Shown piece by piece: positions 19,480 to 27,936 of a DNA stretch of 64,000 nt; the first letter of the stretch is position 1, and the number at the start of each line of letters is the position of its first letter. The notes beneath the pieces are model-generated. The model was not told where the DNA came from, did not search any database, and saw only the letters and a program-made list of their open reading frames with translations. Origin of the DNA: Dehalococcoidia bacterium (lineage in GTDB: Bacteria; Chloroflexota; Dehalococcoidia; Lucifugimonadales; Lucifugimonadaceae). The position numbers and the translations under genes are program-made. Location of the stretch: the NCBI GenBank assembly GCA_029940375.1, contig JAPYUX010000001.1:95641-159640 (forward strand). Reading direction: 5' to 3'.

Positions 19480-20178
19480 ATGTATATTTTGATGGTTAGA
19501 TTAAAAGTTAAAAAAGAAAACATTGATGAATTTATTAAAGAATCAATTAAGGATGCAGTAGGTTCTGTTAATAATGAACCAGGATGTAGACGTTTTGATA
19601 TAATTCAGGATCAAACAGATCCAACGTTATTTGCTTTTTGTGAAGTTTATGATGATGAGGAAGCCTTTAAGGCTCATGGAACATATGATCATTTTAAAAC
19701 ATGGTTTGAAACTACAAAACCATTTTATGATTTAGAAATTGAAGTTTCATTTTGTAAACCAGTTTATCCTGTTGATAATGTTTTATGGGATTCTAAAAGG
19801 GAAGAGGCATCCCATCATGAGTATTTTTCAAATTCTTCTTTGCATGTAATTCATTCTCCTCAATATGTTAAACAGGAAAATGTGGAAGAATTTATCCAAT
19901 CTATTACCTTGGATAGTTTAGGATCTACAAACCAAGAACCTGGCTGTCTTCGTTTTGATGTTTATCAAAATATTAATGATCCTTCAGAGTTATATTTATA
20001 TGAGATATATTCAAATTCACAGGCTTTTGAATATCATAGAGAAACTCCACATATAAAAGAATGGCAAGAAACTGTAAAAGACATGTATGACGAATCAAGA
20101 AAAGGTCAAAATGGTAGACGAGGAAAAAATATTTGGCCACCAGATAACTGGTCTTGGAATTCTGGTCAAAGAAAATAA
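19480..20178 (+). CDS. Tandem antibiotic-biosynthesis-monooxygenase (ABM) domain protein
   Basis: 232 residues made of two ABM-like alpha/beta domains. Copy 1 (about residues 1-95) has EFIKESIKDAVGSVNNEPGC, then RRFDIIQDQTDP and FCEVYDDEEAFKAH. Copy 2 (about 123-210) repeats this as EFIQSITLDSLGSTNQEPGC, then LRFDVYQNINDP and YEIYSNSQAFEYH. Single-domain relatives (LsrG, YgiN) are dimers that bind small carbonyl or quinone compounds; here the dimer seems to be fused. Strong AGGAG ribosome-binding site. Function in the SDR/enolase block is unknown. Confidence 0.8.
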   Translation: MYILMVRLKVKKENIDEFIKESIKDAVGSVNNEPGCRRFDIIQDQTDPTLFAFCEVYDDEEAFKAHGTYDHFKTWFETTKPFYDLEIEVSFCKPVYPVDNVLWDSKREEASHHEYFSNSSLHVIHSPQYVKQENVEEFIQSITLDSLGSTNQEPGCLRFDVYQNINDPSELYLYEIYSNSQAFEYHRETPHIKEWQETVKDMYDESRKGQNGRRGKNIWPPDNWSWNSGQRK

Positions 20179-20195
20179 ACTAATAGATTAAGATC

Positions 20196-21377
20196 ATGAT
20201 AGTAACTGGAGTTAAAACGTACGTAATAGAAAATGAACCAGGTGTAAGAAGCGGTGGTGGGAAAAGTTCTGAAAAATGGTATGTCGGAGGGAAATATTTT
20301 CTAATTTTAGAATTATCTACAGATGAAGGAATAGTAGGAATAGGAGAGAAGCTCACAGGTAGTTCATTTTCAGGTAAAATGACCTGGAAAGACTTTAAAT
20401 CCCAAATTCAATTAATTCATGAAACTGTCGAAGCTTTCGTAATAGGTAAAAATCCTTTTAACATAGAAAAAATTTACTATGACATGTATGCAGGAAGGCA
20501 TGATTATAGATTGCCAAGCTTACACTTTGGGATGGTTATTTCTGGAATTGAAATGGCTTTATGGGATATTGTTGGGAAAGCAAATAACCAACCTATTTAT
20601 AATCTTTTAGGTGGAAAATGTTGGGATAAGTTGAGAGCATATGCTTATATGCCACCATTACCAGAAGGGAAACCTGAAAATGCCGGGAAGATTGCAGAAC
20701 AATTATTAAGAGAAGGGAATTCAGCATGTAAGTTTGATCCTTTTCATCCTATTACAGGACCTCCTAGAGACATTGGACTATCAGAAATTACATATACTGA
20801 AAATATTTTTAAGAGTATTAGATCTGCTGTTGGGAATGAATTAGAAGTAGCATTGGGAACACATGGTCAACTAACAACATATAGTGCAATTAGGGTGGCA
20901 AAAGCGATTGAACCTTACCAACCATTTTGGTTTGAAGAACCTGTTTCTCCTGAAAATATTGATGAAATGGCTAGAGTTGCAGCACACACGAGCATACCTA
21001 TAGCAACAGGAGAAAGACTTGCAACTATTTATCAATTTTCTGAGTTGATAAGAAAACAGGCAGCCCAAATCATCCAAATAGACATTGGTCAAGCTGGAGG
21101 AATCATGGTAGGAAAAAAGGTTGCCTCTATTGCAGAGGCGAGCTATGCAGTTATTGCTCCTCACATGTATTGTGGCCCTGTTGCTGCAGCTGCTGCATTA
21201 CAATTAGCTACATGCTCTCCAAATTTTATGATTGCTGAAGCTAATCAAGGGCCTTTGCATAAGAAAATTTTCAAAGATCCAATAGTCTTTAAAGACGGAT
21301 ATATTAAAGTTCCTACAGGTCCAGGACTTGGTGTAGAGTTTGACGAAAAAATTTTAGCAAAACACATCGTTGGATGA
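20196..21377 (+). CDS. Mandelate racemase/enolase-superfamily enzyme (sugar-acid dehydratase-like)
   Basis: A 393-residue two-domain enolase-superfamily protein. The barrel carries ACKFD (Lys179, Asp181), GTHGQ (Gly221-Gln225), WFEEP (Glu247, metal ligand), TGERL (Glu273, metal ligand), QIDIGQAGG and APHMYCGP with its His. Relatives such as galactonate dehydratase abstract the proton next to a carboxylate and eliminate water. The first metal-ligand position, usually Asp, reads Gly221 here, a variant I recall from a related uncharacterised subgroup. Last gene of the accessory block; its stop abuts the stop of the convergent beta-propeller gene. Confidence 0.88.
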   Translation: MIVTGVKTYVIENEPGVRSGGGKSSEKWYVGGKYFLILELSTDEGIVGIGEKLTGSSFSGKMTWKDFKSQIQLIHETVEAFVIGKNPFNIEKIYYDMYAGRHDYRLPSLHFGMVISGIEMALWDIVGKANNQPIYNLLGGKCWDKLRAYAYMPPLPEGKPENAGKIAEQLLREGNSACKFDPFHPITGPPRDIGLSEITYTENIFKSIRSAVGNELEVALGTHGQLTTYSAIRVAKAIEPYQPFWFEEPVSPENIDEMARVAAHTSIPIATGERLATIYQFSELIRKQAAQIIQIDIGQAGGIMVGKKVASIAEASYAVIAPHMYCGPVAAAAALQLATCSPNFMIAEANQGPLHKKIFKDPIVFKDGYIKVPTGPGLGVEFDEKILAKHIVG

Positions 21378-22070
21378 TTACAAATTAATTATATTAAAAC
21401 TAGGTTTCCCCATTAAGGTATCACTGTGCATTTTACCTCCAAAATTTGCATCAGATATCCACATTTTGTTTCCTTTAATAGACATTCCATGTGGATATGG
21501 ATCATCATGATCAAGTTGAATTTCATCAATTATTGAACCATCATCAATATGATATTTTATAATTTTTTTTGCGGTCGTATGGACACACCATATTCCATTG
21601 TCTTGTCTAGCTAATCCATGTAATCTTTCTTCTTTTACATAAAATCTATGTTCTATTTCATAGGTTTTAGCATTTATTTTATATATTGCTTTAGGATTAA
21701 AGGCAGTTACCCATATAAATCCATTGTCCCATTCTAAGCCATGAATTCCTCCACCATCAGGCGTTAGAAATCGATCTACTAATTCTCCAGTATTTACGTT
21801 TAATTTATATACAAATCCTTTATGGGTGTCAGTATTTTTAAAAGGTCTTGCTTGAGTTTGTCCATTTGAAGCGGTCCAGATAAATCCTCCACCTACAGTA
21901 ATACCAGATCCATTTTCAGTTATGGTTGGTAATTTATTTATTATTTCTCCATCCGAAGATAACAAATACACATCATCTAATTCTTGATCCATGACATAAA
22001 GTCCCTCATTAGTCCATTGCAGACCATTAGGGTGTTTACATGGGGAATTGAAAATTTCTATACTTATCAT
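21378..22070 (-). CDS. Beta-propeller protein (YncE/SMP-30-like)
   Basis: 230 residues of short repeated blades of the form G-[L/I]-x-W-x(n)-[I/L]-[Y/W]-[V/I]: NGLQWTNEGLYVMDQ, SGITVGGGFIWTASN, HGLEWDNGFIWVTAF, HGLARQDNGIWCVHT and HGMSIKGNKMWISDA. No signal peptide. Such propellers include gluconolactonases and Vgb-type lyases, but no catalytic residues can be assigned with confidence. Its location against the enolase-superfamily gene makes a lactone- or sugar-acid-related role possible. Confidence 0.7.
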   Translation of the reverse strand: MISIEIFNSPCKHPNGLQWTNEGLYVMDQELDDVYLLSSDGEIINKLPTITENGSGITVGGGFIWTASNGQTQARPFKNTDTHKGFVYKLNVNTGELVDRFLTPDGGGIHGLEWDNGFIWVTAFNPKAIYKINAKTYEIEHRFYVKEERLHGLARQDNGIWCVHTTAKKIIKYHIDDGSIIDEIQLDHDDPYPHGMSIKGNKMWISDANFGGKMHSDTLMGKPSFNIINL

Positions 22071-22158
22071 TCAATAACCTCGCATTTCTTTTTACATGAA
22101 AATGTGACTCAATAATGTAATAATAATAATATATAAATAAAATAATAGTTAATTTGAT

Positions 22159-22794
22159 TTGAATTTTTTTTCATTATTTAAAAAACAAAATAGAGTTATG
22201 ATATTCATTGATGGCTCTAATCTATATCACGTTCTTATGAGAAATTGTGGACGTTATGATTTGTATTTTTCTAAATTTGCTACAAAATTAGCAAATAAAA
22301 GAAAAATAGAGAGAATTTTTTACTACAATGTTCGCCAGGAATTAGAAGGAAAAATTACGATCCCTGAACAACAGAAGAAATTTTTATCTACTTTGAATAA
22401 AATCCCTAATATAGAAGTTAAATTAGGCATATGGAAAGAACAGAATGGATCGATTGTTGAAAAAGGTGTGGATGTTTTATTAGCAACAGACCTAGTATTA
22501 AATGCAGCAAAAAATAAATTCGATACAGCAATTATTGTTAGTGGTGACGGAGATTTTTTCCCAGCTATCGAATCGGTTCAAGCAGAAGGGAAAAGAGTTG
22601 AAGTAGCTGCATTTCAATCTAATATTTCAAAAGAAACAAATAAAGCTTGTGATAAATTAATTAAATTACATAAATCTTATTTCAATAATTTGTGGATCCC
22701 TAAAAGAAATAGATATAGATATAAAAATACTCCAAATAATGATAAACTTTCTAGTTATAAATCCCAAAAAAAACGTAGAAAAATCTCTATTTAA
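22159..22794 (+). CDS. NYN-domain (LabA/DUF88) putative ribonuclease
   Basis: 211 residues with the PIN-like NYN fold: MIFIDGSNLYHVL (first acidic site), KGVDVLLATDLVLNA, and VSGDGDFFPAIESV, which together make the expected Asp cluster. Members cleave RNA. The start is TTG 22159. A basic C-terminal tail (RNRYRYK...KKRRK) could bind nucleic acid. Followed after 10 bases by an MFS gene. Confidence 0.82.
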   Translation: MNFFSLFKKQNRVMIFIDGSNLYHVLMRNCGRYDLYFSKFATKLANKRKIERIFYYNVRQELEGKITIPEQQKKFLSTLNKIPNIEVKLGIWKEQNGSIVEKGVDVLLATDLVLNAAKNKFDTAIIVSGDGDFFPAIESVQAEGKRVEVAAFQSNISKETNKACDKLIKLHKSYFNNLWIPKRNRYRYKNTPNNDKLSSYKSQKKRRKISI

Positions 22795-22804
22795 CTAAAA
22801 TCTA

Positions 22805-24043
22805 ATGTTTAAGAAGTTTAATTTTCCCTCTATTCCAAAACAGATTACATTTACTATTGTTCCACTAGCTTTAGTAATTATGGGTGACTCAATATTATAT
22901 GTGATTCTTCCCAGTAACTTTGAAATTTTTGGGTTTAAAAGATTTCTAAATATAGACCCTGTGTTCTGGGTAGGATTTATTTTATCTATTAATAGATTTG
23001 TTAGATTTTTTTCAAATATTTTATCATCTAAAATATTAAGTTCTTTAGGACTAAGAAACTCGTTATTTTTCTCAGCAACCTTAGGTGGATTATCAACAAT
23101 TGGCTATGGATTAGTTAAGGGTGTATTTTTTTTCATATTGTTAAGAATTGTTTGGGGGATTTCGTATTCAATATTACGATTATCTTATCAATTGAAAGTT
23201 TTTTCTTTTGACAAAAAAGATTATGGGAAATATTTGGGTTTTTGTTTAGGCATGCAAAGAACAGGAAGCTTTATTGCAGTAACTTTAGGAGTTTTTCTTT
23301 GTTTATTAATTGGTTATGAGACAATCTTAATAATAATGGGATTATTGTTTCTTCCAAGTTTCTTATTTATTTATAAAGTAAATAATTTGAAAAGTGTAAC
23401 CCATCTATCTTTGAAAGTATCTAACTGGGATTTGTTCTACTCAAAAAATACACAAGGAAATAGATTTAAGCTAATAACTTTATCATTCATGAAGTTTACT
23501 TCTTCTTTTACATCTAATGGTTTAGCGATAGCTACTATAACCCCCTTTTTAATGAATGTAAATGCTAACAATCTATCTATTGAATCTGTTATTCTTATAG
23601 CTGGTATTGTAGTAGGATTCAGATGGGTTTCTGACATTTTGTTCGGGGTTATTTTTGGGTCTCTTTCAGATAAATTTGGAAGATTTAATAATATAACTTT
23701 AAGTATTCTATTTTTGAATTTGTTTATTATTATAGCTATAATAAAATTAGATTTTTTTGTTACAGTTGTATGTTTGATATTGATGTTTTTTGTTAGCGTA
23801 TCTCTTGAAACATCCTTAGATGCATTATTTGGGGAAATTATTGAAGAAAAGAATAGAAGTATTGAAGTTTCAAAATATTCAACTTGGCAAGATTTAGGAG
23901 CTGCAATGGGTCCAATTACTGGATATCTTATAGCATCTTCAATGAATGTGACATTTGGTTATATAGTATCAATAGTATTAATTATCATTGCTAGTTATAT
24001 GTTTTATATTAAGTGTGATTTTAGAGAAAAATTACCAGTCTAA
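22805..24043 (+). CDS. MFS transporter
   Basis: 412 residues with about 12 hydrophobic helices. The A-type loop appears in the second half as FGSLSDKFGRFNN. The N-terminal half has DSILYVILPSNFEIFG in the first helix. No substrate can be proposed. Its 3' end overlaps the convergent TolB-like gene by 12 bases. Confidence 0.8.
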   Translation: MFKKFNFPSIPKQITFTIVPLALVIMGDSILYVILPSNFEIFGFKRFLNIDPVFWVGFILSINRFVRFFSNILSSKILSSLGLRNSLFFSATLGGLSTIGYGLVKGVFFFILLRIVWGISYSILRLSYQLKVFSFDKKDYGKYLGFCLGMQRTGSFIAVTLGVFLCLLIGYETILIIMGLLFLPSFLFIYKVNNLKSVTHLSLKVSNWDLFYSKNTQGNRFKLITLSFMKFTSSFTSNGLAIATITPFLMNVNANNLSIESVILIAGIVVGFRWVSDILFGVIFGSLSDKFGRFNNITLSILFLNLFIIIAIIKLDFFVTVVCLILMFFVSVSLETSLDALFGEIIEEKNRSIEVSKYSTWQDLGAAMGPITGYLIASSMNVTFGYIVSIVLIIIASYMFYIKCDFREKLPV

Positions 24044-25015
24044 AGAAGCAAAATCATCAGGTGAATTTAAAATTATTTTTTGTGAAGATCCATTCCCATC
24101 CATCACGTATATATCGGATTTTCCGTGAACTTCAGATGTGAATAAAATTTTTTTATTTTTCTCTGACCAAACAATATTATTTTCATCTACCCTATTGTTC
24201 GTTAATCTAGTAGTTTTTTTGGTTTTTATATCATAATGATAAATCTCATCGTTGTTTTCTTTGTCGCTGATATACAAAAGTTTATTTCCATTAAATGCCC
24301 AATCAAACCCTTTTATATTTCCAGTTTCATTTTCAATATCAACAACTGTATCTTTGTCAATAATATAAACCTTTAACTTCATTTTATTATTATCTTTGAT
24401 AGAAAAAGCAATATATTCACTGTTTGTACTCCACAATGGATTCATTCCATTATCTATTACTAATATTTCATCTACTCCTCTTGGATTCGATTTATATATA
24501 TTATTTTCCACATTATAAATTATCCACTTACTATCAGGAGACCAAGAACCTAATTTTGCTTTCTGATCATATCTGGTTATTGGCAATATAGAATCATCTT
24601 CAAGTGAATATAATAAAATGTTGCTTTTATTTTCATTTTTTTTGATCTCAATTGCTATTTCTTTTGAATTAGGTGCCCAAGCAAAATTTAATACATCCTG
24701 ATTATTTGTGTTTACCATTTTGAAATTTTTTGTATTTGTATCATATATCCACAATTCATTTTGTTTATTTTTGTCAGAAATAAATGCAATTTTTTCCTTT
24801 TTATTACACCATTTAGGAGAAAATCCTTGAGTGTCTTGATCAGTAATGTAGATAAAATTACCATTTGAAGGTTCTATAAGAATTATTCTTGAAAAATAAT
24901 CAATTTTTTGTTCTGCTATTATTGATTTCGTATTGTTATTTCCGCAGGAGTAAAAAATACTAAATAGAAGAAGAAATATTAAGTATATGAAAATATTTGG
25001 TTTATTTTTTTTCAT
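24032..25015 (-). CDS. TolB-like beta-propeller lipoprotein
   Basis: 327 residues. A basic N-terminus, a hydrophobic stretch and the lipobox-like IFYSC (Cys about residue 24) mark it as a lipoprotein. The mature part has WD40-like TolB repeats: FSPKWCNKKEKIAFISDKN, FAWAPNSKEIAIEI, GSWSPDSKWIIYNV, LWSTNSEYIAFSI, FDWAFNGNKLLYISDK and IVWSEKNKKILFTSEV. The repeats suggest a six-bladed extracytoplasmic propeller. No Tol or Pal genes are near, so a Tol-system role is not implied. Confidence 0.78.
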   Translation of the reverse strand: MKKNKPNIFIYLIFLLLFSIFYSCGNNNTKSIIAEQKIDYFSRIILIEPSNGNFIYITDQDTQGFSPKWCNKKEKIAFISDKNKQNELWIYDTNTKNFKMVNTNNQDVLNFAWAPNSKEIAIEIKKNENKSNILLYSLEDDSILPITRYDQKAKLGSWSPDSKWIIYNVENNIYKSNPRGVDEILVIDNGMNPLWSTNSEYIAFSIKDNNKMKLKVYIIDKDTVVDIENETGNIKGFDWAFNGNKLLYISDKENNDEIYHYDIKTKKTTRLTNNRVDENNIVWSEKNKKILFTSEVHGKSDIYVMDGNGSSQKIILNSPDDFASLDW

Positions 25016-25117
25016 TTATAGTGTTTTTATATCAAATTATCAATTATTATAATAAAAAATAAATTTTGAAGCTTTTGAATAATTTTACTGATATTACGAA
25101 ATGGAAGGAATGATAAA

Positions 25118-26293
25118 ATGAAATTTTCTTTTTTTTCAATGCCATTGCATTTGCCAAACGAAAATCCATCTTTAGCATTTAAAAGAGATTTATCTCTTAT
25201 CAAGCTTGCTGAAGAATTGGAATATGATGGTTTTTTTGTGGGTGAACATCATACTGCTGCTTGGGAAAATATCCCTTCTCCTGAACTGATATTATCAAAA
25301 GCTTCAGCTTATACAAAAAAAATTCAATTAGGATCCTCTTTGGTGAGCTTACCTTTTCATCATCCATTTAATGTTGCTGAAAGATATGCTTTTCTTGATC
25401 ATCTTACCGAAGGCAGACTTGTTTTGGGAGTTGGTCCTTGTAGTTTGCCTCCTGATGTGAAATTGTACAATATCCCCCCGCAAGACTTAAATCCTATGAT
25501 GCGAGAATCTACAGAGATAATTAGATTACTTTTAGAATCAGAAGAACCAGTTAGCTATTCAGGTAAATATTGGAATATAAAAGATATGTTTGTACAGCTA
25601 AAGTCTTACCAGCATCCAAGATTACCCTTTGCTACAGCGTCAGTTGGATCAGAAAGATCTTTAGAATTTGCTTCAATGTATGATATGCATCTTTGGTCAT
25701 TAGGAATTGAAAATCTCCCTCCAAATGCAATTCATTGGTCTAAACAATGGAAAAAAATGGAGGAAATTTCTGAAAGATTAGGAACAAAACCATCCAAGGA
25801 TGACTGGCGACTTGTTACCTATGTTCATTTAGCAGAAACAACAAAACAAGCATGGGATGAAGTGGAAAAAGCTATAGAAAGAGATGTTCACGAATATTTT
25901 TATGTAATTAATGGATTTGAAGGTTGGATTGCAGATAAAACTCAAGACCCATACTCTTTAACTGCTAAACAAATAGTTAAAGAAAGAAATTGGATAATAG
26001 GATCTCCGGAAGATGCAATAAAAAAAATAAATGAACTAAATGATAAAGCAGATGGATTAGGTGGATTAATGTTTACTACACATGAATGGACTGGTCAAAA
26101 TTCTATAAATAACTCTTTGGAACTTTTTGCTAGATACGTTATGCCAGAATTTAAGGGTCACACTAAATCTATAAAACAAGCCTGGAATTTAACAGTTCAA
26201 GATAGAAAAAATAATTTGATTCCAAAGCTAAATAATAAAGAAGAAAGTCCAGATATAAAAAAACACAAATCGAACCTTTATTTAGAGAGATGA
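25118..26293 (+). CDS. Luciferase-like flavin-dependent monooxygenase
   Basis: A 391-residue LLM-class protein with the F420/FMN barrel signatures GFFVGEHHT, LGSSLVSLPFHHPFNVAERY, DHLTEGRLVLGVGPC and EIIRLLLESEE. The layout resembles limonene or alkanesulfonate-type two-component FMN monooxygenases that take reduced flavin from a separate reductase. Preceded by GGAAGGAA. The following M20 peptidase starts 7 bases after its stop. Substrate unknown. Confidence 0.87.
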   Translation: MKFSFFSMPLHLPNENPSLAFKRDLSLIKLAEELEYDGFFVGEHHTAAWENIPSPELILSKASAYTKKIQLGSSLVSLPFHHPFNVAERYAFLDHLTEGRLVLGVGPCSLPPDVKLYNIPPQDLNPMMRESTEIIRLLLESEEPVSYSGKYWNIKDMFVQLKSYQHPRLPFATASVGSERSLEFASMYDMHLWSLGIENLPPNAIHWSKQWKKMEEISERLGTKPSKDDWRLVTYVHLAETTKQAWDEVEKAIERDVHEYFYVINGFEGWIADKTQDPYSLTAKQIVKERNWIIGSPEDAIKKINELNDKADGLGGLMFTTHEWTGQNSINNSLELFARYVMPEFKGHTKSIKQAWNLTVQDRKNNLIPKLNNKEESPDIKKHKSNLYLER

Positions 26294-26300
26294 TGAAGTA

Positions 26301-27665
26301 ATGAGCATTTCGAATTATTTAAATTTATTTGAACAGATTGACAAAAACATTGATAACTTAATTGAACTTCATAGAGCTCTTATAAAAATACCGTCAGTTA
26401 ATTCAGGCTATATGCCAACAGGAAATGAAACAAAGGTAGCAGAGTTCATATCAAAATGGTTAAGTGATTTTGATCTTTCTTCAGACATTTTATGTAGAGT
26501 CCCTGAAAGGGGAAATTTAATTTGTGAATATCCCCTTAGTGAAGGAGAAAGAAAATTGTTGTTAATGTCTCATTCTGATGTTGTGCCAGTAGAAAATGAA
26601 AAAAAATGGCATAGAGATCCTTTTGGAGCCGCTGTTGAAGACGGAAAAATTTGGGGAAGAGGTTCCTCTGATTGCAAAGGATTACTTGCTTCACAAATGT
26701 TTGCAATGATGATTTTGGCAAAAAATAAAATAAGACTTAATCATGGATTTAGTCTCGTATGTGGTGCAGATGAAGAACATGGTGGTAGATATGGTTTTGG
26801 CTGGCTAGCAGATAATCATCCAAATGTACTTAAAGCAAAATACGCTATAAATGAAGGGGGAGGATCTCCCGTAACTATAGGGAAAAATCTATATTATTTA
26901 TTAGGTACGGGAGAGAAGGGCAGACTTGAAGTCAAAATTAATGTTAAGGGAGAGAGCTCACATGCTTCAGTTCCATGGTTAGGAGAAAATGCATTGCAAA
27001 ATTCTAGCAATGCATTAATGAAAATTTTTAATTATCAACCTGATTTAGATTGCTCAACTGATATATTTAATTATTTAAACTTATTTGGTATAGAAACAAA
27101 ACCTTCAATAGAAAATTTAGAATCAATCATTCAAGAAGCTACAGATAAAAATCCTAATTTGGGTTCTCTATTAAGAGCTTTATCGCGAATGACTATAACT
27201 CCAACTATGATAAATGGAGGAATAAAATCAAATTCAGTACCAGAAGAAATTCAAATCATTTTGGATGTCAGAACTTTGCCTCACCAAAGTGATAAGGATT
27301 TAGACGAAAAATTATCTGAATTATTGAATGATATTCCAAATATAAGTTATGAAATAGACTATATGGCTAAACCAAATTCATCACCTTTTGAAACAGAGTT
27401 AACAGAAGCAATAAAAAAATCTCAAGCTTTAAGTGTATCAAGAGATGACATTCAATGGATACCATCAGTGTCAAATGGTTTTACCGATTCACGATTTACT
27501 CGAGAATTAGATGTAATTACTTATGGCTTTAGAGGAGGCCATCCAGATGATAATCCAAATAGTGAAAATGTTCATGGAACCGATGAAAACTATGGAATCA
27601 AATCATTGATAAGTTCTACGAAAACAATGTTAGGTGTAGTATTAGAACTATGTGATCCAAATTGA
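26301..27665 (+). CDS. M20-family metallopeptidase (ArgE/DapE/ACY1)
   Basis: 454 residues with the two-zinc M20 motifs: MSHSDVVPV (His/Asp), GRGSSDCKG (bridging Asp), ADEEHGG (catalytic and metal Glu) and the C-terminal ENVHGTDENYG (His ligand). The dimerisation lid contains GESSHASVPWLGENAL. Hydrolyses an amide or peptide bond of a small carboxylate substrate, which cannot be specified. Pairs with the monooxygenase gene. Confidence 0.88.
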   Translation: MSISNYLNLFEQIDKNIDNLIELHRALIKIPSVNSGYMPTGNETKVAEFISKWLSDFDLSSDILCRVPERGNLICEYPLSEGERKLLLMSHSDVVPVENEKKWHRDPFGAAVEDGKIWGRGSSDCKGLLASQMFAMMILAKNKIRLNHGFSLVCGADEEHGGRYGFGWLADNHPNVLKAKYAINEGGGSPVTIGKNLYYLLGTGEKGRLEVKINVKGESSHASVPWLGENALQNSSNALMKIFNYQPDLDCSTDIFNYLNLFGIETKPSIENLESIIQEATDKNPNLGSLLRALSRMTITPTMINGGIKSNSVPEEIQIILDVRTLPHQSDKDLDEKLSELLNDIPNISYEIDYMAKPNSSPFETELTEAIKKSQALSVSRDDIQWIPSVSNGFTDSRFTRELDVITYGFRGGHPDDNPNSENVHGTDENYGIKSLISSTKTMLGVVLELCDPN

Positions 27666-27936
27666 TAAAGGTGCTTTGATTAATGGACCCCAGACCTACA
27701 CTTCAAAATTATCTTTTAATAAATTAATGAGTTTTGGAACCCTAGACTTTGTAACAAAAACTTTTTGTTTATTCATATTTATGCTCCATAATAGAAAAAT
27801 TATTTTTAAATTGAATAAAATAATTATATTTAGTATTCTATGAATTTAACAATTTGATTATTATACTTTCGACTAAAAAATTTAATAATGTGTAAATGTT
27901 AGCTTATATAAAATATATTTATGAACAGGAATCAAA
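27666..27936. other. Intergenic gap without a convincing feature
   Basis: 271 bases between the M20 peptidase and kbl. A 63-codon frame (27652-27843) starts inside the M20 gene and has no ribosome-binding site or recognisable domain. The near-palindrome around 27753-27769 has a one-base centre and cannot form a real hairpin loop of use as a terminator. No tRNA-like fold was seen. It presumably contains the kbl promoter. Confidence 0.4.

Noticed and set aside
27753-27769. AACAAAAA-C-TTTTTGTT palindrome as a terminator
   Set aside because: The centre is one base, so only a few pairs could form with a realistic loop; all A/T.
27652-27843. 63-codon plus-strand frame starting in the M20 peptidase gene
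   Set aside because: No ribosome-binding site, no domain, begins inside the preceding gene and has the composition of intergenic DNA.
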